From: Pisolithus tinctorius
Taxonomy: Eukaryota > Basidiomycota > Agaricomycetes > Boletales > Pisolithaceae
Length of the DNA stretch: 64,000 nt
Assembly (NCBI GenBank): GCA_024663395.1
Contig: JANFAH010000002.1
Location: forward strand, 2,728,001-2,792,000
Reading direction: 5' to 3'
Shown: piece after piece, positions 56,383 through 64,000 of the stretch
How positions within the stretch are numbered: the stretch's first letter is position 1
How the letters are laid out: every line of letters begins with the position of its first letter
Translations under genes and position numbers: made by a program
Notes under the pieces: generated by a model
What the model saw: the letters and a program-made list of their open reading frames with translations, nothing else
Databases searched by the model: none
Told to the model about the DNA's origin: nothing

Positions 56383-58194
56383 CTACTGCACTGGGGGAAG
56401 GATGTATTGTTTGAGAGAGTTGAGGGTTTCTGGTTTGGATTGTAGGAAAGGAGCGAGTACCAGTGCATGGTGTCTGAGGTATAAAGTAAAGGATTCTCCC
56501 GACCAGCGACCCATTGTCTTTATGACGTCGAAAGGGATTTCTTTCAGAAGGTAGAAAAGCGTGCCGCCGATGCAAAGGCTGTGGCCTTTGAGGTTTGGAA
56601 AACCTATGTGGGATTTGGCTGCCTTTGCTATCTTTCTCATTACTTTGTATTTTGATAGCGGTCTGATACCTCTGATGGGGTGTGACCAAGCGAAAAGGTG
56701 TGCGTCTTTGGTGGCTGGGTTGAGATGGAAATGATTTTGTAGAGCGTGGAAGGGGTCTGTGATGGGATCATCCTGTGGGGCACATTGTACCGTTTCGCCT
56801 TTGGTCAAGCATTTTGTCGCTGGGAGGTGAAAGACCATGACCAGGAGACCGTTCTGGTTGTGGACAAGACTATAATCTGCCCTGGATATGTGTTTTGTCG
56901 GATCAAAACTTTGGATGGATGAGACGGTGAATTCTCCCAGTCTGGCAACGCAGTAGAAGGTTACCACTAGACAGGCATAAATTGCTGTGTCGCGCGGGTT
57001 GTTTCTGTCCAACATGCTGTGCAGAAGTTCGAGGATATCTGTCATAAATGGGGCTCTGCAGGGGCGTTTGGATGAGGCAGGGGCTAGCCTTGTGGCACCT
57101 TCTAGGATGGCTTTGTATTCTTTCTCGTTGATGTCCCATCTACACCTGTGTACTATGTGCCACGCTCGAATACCTGCTGCGTAGTTTGCGAGTGTGGAGC
57201 CTGAGTGGGATCCAGCACAGCTCGCTAGGAAAGCTGAGAGTAGATCGGATGAGATTGGGCATCTGCTGCTGTCCGGGATGCCATTCATGTCGCAGAAGAC
57301 GTGGTATACTAATAGGCTTGTGCCATAGAGCTCTTTGGTAGCGTCTGTCCAGGAGGCACCTATCACGTTTGTTATTCTTTGGATAGTTTCAGGTGCAAGG
57401 GGTACTGAGTCTGCTGTTTCCGGTGTTAAGGAAGCTGGGCGCCAGCTGAGAAGCCTGTCTTTGGCGAGGCAGTGCAGCCTGAGGACTGAGGGGGCAGGGG
57501 TGAGATGGGGGTGGTATGGTCTTGGGAATGAAATTTGCGGGGAATCTTTGTGGTTTAGCGGGGCATTGAACTTGTCCACTCTGTTATTGGAGGTCTGTAA
57601 GAGTTTTTCCAACGAGCTCATCAATGAACTGTTGGTGGGAGGAAAGGTTCCTTTGTGCCTCATGTTGCCTGGCAATGCGGTCGATGGTGCGAGCTGGCTG
57701 ATGAGCATAGTAGCCTTCTCATCGTGCTCGTTGTTCTGATGGTAGGAGGGGAGCGTCAAAGTTGACGAGGAGTTGGCTAAGGCAGCTAGGGATGGGGAGA
57801 GGAGGGAGGATATGGTTGTTGTTTCCATAGATACCTCTTGACGGCTGGTCAGCAGGGTTGTCGCCACTTCAAATGTAAACTGTTTGGATGCTAAGCAGGT
57901 GAGAGTTGGGGTCGTGGATGAGGTTGTGTACATGTTTGAAAACCTCATTAACTTCTCGGTTGCGATGTCTGCCTGTCCACCACCCTTCCACGATGCCGGT
58001 GTTGTCGCCATGGACAATGATGTGAGATGGGGAGGGTAGGATTGTGTCGATGGTACGGACAAGGAATTCGAAGCCAATGGCTTCCGCCCAGCTGATGTTG
58101 CGCTTGGCGTCGGTTGACTTCCAGCCCGGGATGAGGCACCAGGCCCTCCATCTTTTGCCGATGATGATTCCAATGCCGAAGCCAGAGCTAGCAT
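56383..58194 (-). pseudogene. Tyrosine recombinase of DIRS-like element, catalytic Arg lost
   Basis: 603-codon open frame; the first 240 residues overlap the RT/RNase H ORF. The recombinase region has an N-terminal DNA-binding part (LAKDRLLSW..ASWTDATKELYGTSL..VYHVFCD), the first catalytic Arg in VARLGEF, and the C-terminal box KGHSLCIGGTLFYLL and MGRWSGESFTLYLRHH. The family has HxxR in that box (GHSLRIGGT); here the Arg codon is TGC (plus-strand 56572-56574), one C-to-T change from CGC. The nucleophilic Tyr (LYLRHH) is present. The enzyme would insert circular cDNA by recombination; without the Arg it should be inactive. Confidence 0.8.
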
Positions 58195-60046
58195 CAGAGA
58201 ATGCTTGTAGATCTATTCGGGTGGGAGGGTGGAGTAGTGGGCATTGAACTCTTCCTTCCTGAAGAGTGCTTGTCCACCAGTCGAGATCTGTTTGGCAGTG
58301 TTTGTCTGGCCTGTGAGGTAAGAACGGCTTTGGCGAGCAGACTGCGATCATGCGCTCGAGGCTTGTCAGGTATGCTTGTCCTTGGGGGAGCAGGGCGGAC
58401 GCATGTAGTAGTTTGCCGTACAATTCTTGTACATCTTGTAAAGTGTGTACTTGCCGCTTGCGCCAATCGTGGATGGCTAGTAGATATTTGGCAGTTTTGC
58501 TTTCGCTCAGAGCTACTATCCACTGTTTGAGATCCCATAGAAAGCTGATATATATTGTGGTGTGGTGGAATTTTTGGTCTTTCTCTGTCTCCCAGGGGAT
58601 TCCTAGCTCTCTGGAGATCGCATTGATGTCATCGAAATTGTAGGTGAAATCTGCATCGTGTTTTGATCTAGGGGTATCGGTGGAGTGATCTGTTAAAGGG
58701 TGATGACAGTCGTCATTGAACTCTTCGAATGCTCCGTCTTCGTGCACAGTTCCTTTGAAAAAGATGCGGCTGCCCGAGTATTGGAGGCCGGCATCGGTTA
58801 TTTGGGAATTCCACCGTTTTCTGGAGGTGTTGTATTCTTGTAGATACTGTTTTAGTATTCTCATGAAAAAATGGTCGTCTACCCATTTATCCAGCAGGCC
58901 GACACCCCGGCTCCTGAATATTTCGGTTGCAGCATCCACTAAACCTCCATACACACCTGCCAAGGGGGTGGCACCGAAAGCTAAACATGTGTCGACGCAT
59001 GCCTGTGTGTTGGAGATTCGTACTATGGCTGCTGGCCATTGGGATGGGTGGAGGGGGATGGTCCGGTAAGCTTCTGCTATGTCGCGTGTAGCTATTTCCG
59101 ATCCTGGTGGGAGTCTGGAAGCTAGTAGGAAGACTATGGAGAATTTTCCCCATGTGCATGGGAAATTGTCGGCTGATATGAAGGAGTTGATGGACGGATT
59201 GGGGAGGTGCGGAGTTGGTGATAGGGGGAAAGAGAAATTCTGTATTAATCTGAATTTGCCTGGTTTGCCTGGTTTTGGGATCAGGGCCAGCGGTGACGAT
59301 TGGAAATGTCCAATTAGGGATTGTAGTTTATTAATTTCGAAAGGGCCGATGAATCTCCCTTTGGTTATTTCTTTATTAACAATCTCCTCGAATTTATCTC
59401 AATATGTATCAACGGAAAGTTTATTAGGGGGGAATTGAGTATGCGTGATTGGGGGGAAATCTATTAAGAAACCATTTCGTAGGCCCTCTGGTATGAAAGC
59501 GAAGCGTTGGGAGTAATGTGTGTTTCGGAGGGCTTGTTCCCAAGCATCTGCTTTATATGGTGTGTGCGGGCGGAGCCGTCTGTGCTCGAGGGCATCTGCT
59601 AGCTCCGTGTGTTGCAAGTCCGCAACCGGAGCAAAAATGCATGGAGTCGTGTCGTTCCGAGCAACCTTCTTTGCGCTGCCACCTTGGGCAGAGGCGAACT
59701 CCCTTCCTGGAGTATAGGACTCTGTGTACACGTTCGGAGAAAGTCTCATGCTTGTTATCCCATGTACGGGGGGCACAGCATTCGATGACTGGGATGTTGT
59801 GGCATTCACGGCTAAGGCAGACCGCACAGACAGGGAGGGGGCCAAAATCCGGTTGGTTTGTTGAGGATCGAAAAGGTCTGAATTTCTTGTTAGGATCTCC
59901 TGGGGCACCGGTGGGGGATTGTTGCCGTTTGGACTGGGGATAGGCTCTAGATGAGGTTTGATTGCTGAGTCCAGCATTGTATCTGCCTGCGATCTGTGTG
60001 GGGAAATGAGGGTAGTAAGATAGGAAAGGGCATGTAGCCAGATCAC
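57869..60046 (-). pseudogene. Reverse transcriptase/RNase H of DIRS-like element
   Basis: One frame from 60046 to 57869 with TGA at 59399-59401 and at 57869-57871. The N-terminal part reads SQRFAFIPEGLRNGF. RT motifs follow: GKFRLIQNFSFP, SEIATRDIAEAYRTIPLHPSQW, DTCLAFGATPLAGVYG and the catalytic DKWVDDHFFMRI (about 58880). RNase H: LQAFSDASSGFGIGI, SWAEAIGFEFL and HGDNTGIVEGWW. After the 57869 TGA the frame continues with SGDNPADQPSRGIYG, the usual end of this domain, showing the stop is premature. Both TGAs fit CGA-to-TGA changes. Confidence 0.8.
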
Positions 60047-60125
60047 CCAGTGTGTGATGGAAGGGGGGGGGGCCAGACCCTTCAGTCACATGTAATCCAG
60101 AAAGTGGGTCATCCGACATGCACAT
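59553..60125 (-). CDS. Gag-like/zinc-finger ORF of DIRS-like element
   Basis: 190 codons, in a different frame from the RT. Two Cys-rich parts: CAVCLSRECHN..CC and a CCCH-like LCPRWQRKEGC..H..HFCSGCGLATHGASRC, as found in ORFs preceding the RT in basidiomycete DIRS-like elements. Probably binds nucleic acid in the particle. The beginning may be altered where it meets the minisatellite. Confidence 0.55.
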   Translation of the reverse strand: MCMSDDPLSGLHVTEGSGPPPFHHTLGDLATCPFLSYYPHFPTQIAGRYNAGLSNQTSSRAYPQSKRQQSPTGAPGDPNKKFRPFRSSTNQPDFGPLPVCAVCLSRECHNIPVIECCAPRTWDNKHETFSERVHRVLYSRKGVRLCPRWQRKEGCSERHDSMHFCSGCGLATHGASRCPRAQTAPPAHTI

Positions 60126-60204
60126 TTGGTCCTGAAAGTGGGACTAACCGACATCGGCCTATAGACCCTGATGGTGGATAGGCCGACATGTTGGAGGGAG
60201 GTCG

Positions 60205-60790
60205 GCCGGCCTCACTGGGGGATGGACCCACACCCTGGAAGTGGTGTCGGCCGACCTCACTGGACGATGGATCCACACCCTGGAAGTGGTGTCGGCCGAC
60301 CTCACTGGACGATGGATCCACACCCTGGAAGTGGTGTCGGCCGACCTCACTGGACGATGGATCCACACCCTGGAAGTGGTGTCGGCCGACCTCACTGGAC
60401 GATGGACCCACACCCTGGAAGTGGTGTCGGCCGACCTCACTGGACGATGGATCCACACCCTGGAAGTGGTGTCGGCCGACCTCACTGGGGGATGGACCCA
60501 CACCCTGGAAGTGGTGTCGGCCGACCTCACTGGACGATGGATCCACACCCTGGAAGTGGTGTCGGCCGACCTCACTGGACGATGGACCCACACCCTGGAA
60601 GTGGTGTCGGCCGACCTCACTGGGGGATGGATCCACACCCTGGAAGTGGTGTCGGCCGACCTCACTGGGGGATGGACCCACACCCTGGAAGTGGTGTCGG
60701 CCGACCTCACTGGACGATGGATCCACACCCTGGAAGTGGTGTCGGCCGATTTCACTGGGGGATGGACACAGACCTCACCACCTGGAAGTA
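60205..60790. repeat. Minisatellite, 45-bp unit, about 13 copies
   Basis: Thirteen head-to-tail 45-bp units, nearly identical, each with the 10-bp palindrome GTCGGCCGAC and a CCTGGAAGTG word. They differ mainly at two sites (GGACGATGG or GGGGGATGG; GGATCCA or GGACCCA), giving the order C A A A B A C A B D C A C. More diverged units extend outwards at 60090-60200 and 60780-60940, where the palindrome becomes GTTGGCCAAC. Because 45 is a multiple of three, several frames stay open through the array; these ORFs are not taken as genes. Confidence 0.95.
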
Positions 60791-61062
60791 GGGTTGGCCA
60801 AACCCTGAAAATTCCCTTGGCATAATCAATTGCTTGTCAATTTAGATGTTACCAGAAGTATTGACTCTGATGACACTTCCAGATGGACATACCCCCTGAG
60901 ACCAGTGTTGGCCAACCTCACTGGGGGGTGGCCTTACCCCCTGAATCCATGGCCATTCTTCACCTCCAGGTGATGTCAGTGATCTCACAGGGTTTGAAAC
61001 TTGCAATGAGCATGGGTAGCCATATATAGGGATCCTTTTGATTCACACCATCTACAGTTTAT
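60791..61062. other. Decayed minisatellite flank and 3' end of gene Y
   Basis: Contains one clear degenerate minisatellite unit around 60905-60950 (GTTGGCCAACCTCACTGGGG). No gene. Confidence 0.6.
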
Positions 61063-63441
61063 TTATAGACCAAGACCCAGAGCTCTCTTGGTTGGTTGAC
61101 GAGCTCTAGTTGATTTCTTGCTTGCCTCTTCACCCTCCTTTGCCATCTTCTGATCAACATCCCCACTGCCTCCCCTTTTTCTTTTCCTCACATCCTTTCT
61201 TGTATTCCAGGATTCCTTCATGCCACCCCCCTGGGTGGGACAGGAATCCCCTGCACTGACCCCAGTTGTTTCCTGTGCACCAATCCCTCTGCTTGAGCCA
61301 CCAGAATTCTGCTGCAGTCTTGCAACTACCAGCCCCACTGCACCCATAACATCTTCCCCCTTGTGGATATCAAGACCTGAGCCTAGCAAAAAGCCCAGAT
61401 TAGCAGCTTCAGGGTCATCTGATTCTATGTCCTGTGCTCTTTTGCACTCCCTCCACAACAAACCAAATCCCAGTACAATGGTAAGACCTTTTTGGGTGGA
61501 TGCAAACTTTTCACTTTGCAATTGATACAGTGCCTTCCAGAAGGAATCCCCATTGCCATGCATCTCCTGGGGCAAATACTGGGCACTCCAGGCCCAAGAT
61601 GCCCAGACAGGCAGGTTGACTGGTCCAGCATCAGGTTCCTGTACAAAATGTTTGTTAACCTGGTATTTGAAGAAAGTTTATCACTTACTGTCTCTGGCAA
61701 GCCATCTACAAGCTCAACAAGTTCCTGGTACCTGGGCATGATGCAAAGGGACTTTAAATATTTCACCCTGTCCCCATTGGCATGACAAGCAGGGCTGGAT
61801 TCATGAGGGGTATCTTCAGATGGGGCCCTCCCAGAGTCAAGGATATCCTGGGCCCCTGATGAAGTTGCTATAGGGGTCATACCAGCCCCACCAATTTCTT
61901 CCCCTAAATCTGAGGGCTTGGCCTCCACCCCAGCTTCACTGTCCTCCCCAGGGCTCATCCACTCTCTCTTTTTGGATGGGGTTTTCCTGTTCCAGGGCCT
62001 TCCCAATGGCTCGTCCTCCTTTTTGCACTTGATGAATGAAACAATCACCTTATCCTCCTCCTCTTGGGAATTCCAATGATTCCAAAGCATCCACATGTCG
62101 GCCTTGGTCCATTTTGAAGGATCTTTCATCATGAATCCTTCTGGGATGGAATCGGAACTCAGATACTCCAAATGGGACTTGATAAGCAGGCCCCAGGGAA
62201 CCTTGGCCTTGGGCTTCCCTGTAAACTTTGCTATGTTTCCAACTTCCATCAACAACTGTAGATGCACTTGACAATCAAGAACATACCATAGGCAGCCTGG
62301 AAGACCATTCTTGCCAAACTCTGCTGGACCTTGAGTTTCTGACCAGTCCAAGCTGGTACCTCTGGGTTTCCTTCATCATCCAAGGCTATCTCCACCTTTG
62401 GATTCTCATCATTCAAATCTTCCTCAGCTGAGTATGGAATCAACCTAGGTACACATATTACATTGATCACCAATGTTTATCACTTACCAGCTTCAGTCAA
62501 AAGATAATTGGTTAACATTTGCTCTCCCTTTAGAACCCAATCCTTGGTGGGCTCTGAAGACTCTGAGAAGGCCTTCTTCCCATCAGGGGGTTGTGTTTCA
62601 AAGCTAGGTTTCTTCATTAGCATTAGATAGACAAGGTAAAGGGGAACCTACACTGCCATCTTGATCTGAGAATCAGTAGTCTCATGAGCCAGAAACATCA
62701 CTATATTTGACCCCATGGTCCTCCTGACTGTTTCAATAAAGTCTCTGGCCATGTTGGGAAAATTTTTTCTCCTGTACCTGAATTATTGCATGATTAGTAT
62801 AAGACATTTGAAGTAGACCAGCACTGACAATTCATGAGTTTCTTTTGGAGCTCCCAACTTATTCCACTTGGAAGCAGCCCTCCCTGCTTCAGCCTTCTTG
62901 TCATCTGCAAGAGACTCCCACCACTGTTGGATGATTTTGGTCCTCTGACCTATGGTCTTGGGGTCCTTGGTGTCCCTCCTCTCCCTATCATAGGCATCCA
63001 TGTCCTCTTTGAAGAGCTGCTGGGAGGCAGTAAAATCAGTGAAGGGTTTTCTGTAATTTCCAGCCTTGGTAGGTCTGGTCCTCTCCTCTCTGCCATCCTC
63101 ATCCTCACCAGTCCCAGGCTGCTCCTTCCTCTTGTCTGTTGCAGCCAGGATGCTCTCAATGATGTGTTCCTCATCATCCTGGTCTTCAGGGTCTAGTTCT
63201 GGCAAAAACACCCTTCTGATGGCCTAAATACACTTGAGATATGTGAAACTTGATGAAAAAGATACCCTACCACTCTCAAGTTCTGGGGCAATTCCACAGA
63301 TCCTGAAGATGCTTGCTGAAGGATCTGGGATTTCACATCAGCCAGGATCTGGGCCCTGAGGTCAGGATTCCCTCGGGCATCTGTGTACTGCTCCACATAG
63401 GAGGACAGCAGATCAGAGTAGACTTCAGACCAATCAGCCAT
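61063..63441 (-). CDS. Uncharacterised multi-exon protein (gene Y)
   Basis: Minus-strand gene with about seven exons. Well-supported ones: 63441-63271, 63223-62829, 62777-62652, 62603-62488, 62427-62287, then about 62240-61690 and about 61640-61063. Introns are 47-60 nt; the first four keep the frame. The intron near 62286-62242 needs an AAG acceptor and is uncertain. The product is roughly 620-650 residues and hydrophilic. It has an ADWSEVYSDLLSSYVEQY start, an acidic stretch, a KWTKADMWMLWNHW motif, a region before a WASWAWSAQYLPQ segment, and a basic Lys/Arg-rich end (KDVRKRKRGG, RQPTKRALG). The composition suggests a nuclear protein. I do not recognise the family beyond an impression that similar multi-copy proteins occur in Agaricomycetes. 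No lesion was seen. Confidence 0.6.
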
Positions 63442-63674
63442 GAGAGAATAGAATCAGGGGGATAATTAGCAGCACAGATGATGGAGGTTGGAAGCAAGGT
63501 GAAAATTTTTCAGCCTTTCCCAATTTAGGCAGGAGGTTGAAGTTTTCGGCCATCACTCTTTTAGGAAAGGTACCATTATGGTATGATTGTTTTGATGTAT
63601 TTGCTATTCACTTTGATTCAGATACCAAGTGCAAAGCAAGGGTAATCGGAAAACTATACACATATACCCATGTT

Positions 63675-63971
63675 CTAAATACAATCCATTTGTTTACCTT
63701 GGAACATCAATTGGGCCTTTTTGGAAAAGTCAGTCCACAACACTATCTGCTTATGAGCATAAGCCTTTTTCCCTGGTTCCAACAATTGTAGAGCCCTTTT
63801 CTCCCATATGTCCTTCTGGAACTCAAACCATAAGATGGCCCAAACCATCTCATGCCTCACCAATGACAATTCTTCTTTCCACCTGTCCCTTCTTGCCCTT
63901 GCTTTGAGCCAGTTGATCCTGTAAACTGCCCCACAATTTATTGGTGAGATTTTTTCGAGTAGTATTAACAC
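63675..63971 (-). CDS. C-terminal fragment resembling KDZ-type transposase
   Basis: 98-codon segment running in from the window edge, with WLKARARRDRWKEELSLVRHEM followed by a W-rich helix (WAILWFEFQKDIW) and KKAYAHKQ. Helical, basic segments of this kind (WL..RAR..RW.EE..L...EM) close many KDZ transposase proteins of basidiomycetes. The rest lies outside the window, so the call is tentative. Confidence 0.35.
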   Translation of the reverse strand: MLILLEKISPINCGAVYRINWLKARARRDRWKEELSLVRHEMVWAILWFEFQKDIWEKRALQLLEPGKKAYAHKQIVLWTDFSKKAQLMFQGKQMDCI

Positions 63972-64000
63972 TTACACTCCTCCATTAAACCCCCCTTCTC

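Larger units (their letters stand above)
56150..60125 (-). mobile_element. Degenerate DIRS-like (tyrosine recombinase) retrotransposon
   Basis: Minus-strand element with a Gag-like ORF, a reverse transcriptase/RNase H ORF and a tyrosine recombinase ORF in overlapping frames, the order seen in DIRS-type elements of basidiomycetes. No integrase and no LTRs. Ends are approximate: helicase 3' homology continues to about 56130, and the right end merges into the minisatellite near 60125. I could not identify the terminal inverted repeats or internal complementary region. It carries TGA stops in the RT frame and a Cys in place of a catalytic Arg in the recombinase, so this copy is inactive. Confidence 0.8.

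Noticed and set aside
60109..60825. Five long ORFs on both strands (190-206 codons) around 60.1-60.8 kb
   Set aside because: They are a by-product of the 45-bp minisatellite: the unit is a multiple of three and lacks stops in several frames.
1..64000. CRISPR arrays, operons or bacterial promoters
   Set aside because: No spacer-repeat structure; introns and retroelements show this is a eukaryotic genome.

Overview
The window looks like a transposon-rich region of a basidiomycete (probably Agaricomycete) nuclear genome. The evidence is short introns of about 45-60 nt with GT..AG ends and CTAAC/CTAAT-like branch points, a DIRS-like tyrosine-recombinase retrotransposon with a WVDDH reverse transcriptase, Ty3/gypsy elements of fungal type, a captured sterol (ERG26) gene fragment, and multi-copy gene families. 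No bacterial features, rRNA or tRNA genes were recognised.

Layout. (1) 1-11.0 kb and 41.3-56.1 kb hold a duplicated two-gene cassette: an eight-exon UPF1-like SF1 helicase (copies H1 to H4b) facing a three-exon gene of 215-220 codons, here called M (M1 to M4). Three helicase copies (H1 partial, H2, H4b) and all four M copies remain open once spliced, and exon lengths are almost constant between copies. (2) Helicase copy H3 is split by a transposon nest. A 7.9-kb LTR element (468-bp LTRs, coding on the minus strand) inserted into helicase motif VI, and an 11.5-kb Ty3/gypsy element (1,843-bp LTRs, coding on the plus strand) then inserted into that element's right LTR. Both insertions have 4-bp target duplications and both elements carry the same 19-nt primer-binding site. 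(3) 34.1-40.1 kb is a decayed large Cys/His-rich gene (gene X) on the minus strand, interrupted by an 815-bp solo LTR. (4) 44-46.4 kb holds decayed protein-kinase sequence. (5) Helicase copy H4a is a pseudogene carrying a SINE-like insert and followed by a LINE remnant. (6) 56.1-60.1 kb is a degenerate DIRS-like element, followed by a 45-bp minisatellite, an unknown multi-exon gene (gene Y) and a possible KDZ-transposase tail at the window edge.

Most interesting: the outer LTR element has one 6.1-kb reading frame with only four internal stops, all TGA. It encodes a Gag domain, then a degenerate repeat array in which 14 copies of a small hairpin show compensatory base changes, with a fragment of host ERG26 embedded in frame between repeats. 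The inner Ty3/gypsy element carries a dispersed near-perfect palindrome, eight distinct copies, found in its LTR, in gag and in pol in different reading frames. That points to selection on the nucleic acid rather than on protein.

CpG-to-TpG/CpA decay is a recurring theme. All eight differences I could see between the two LTR pairs are of this kind, and the premature stops in transposon-like ORFs are all TGA in contexts compatible with CGA. This suggests cytosine methylation of repeats. All assignments are from reading the sequence; no database search was run.
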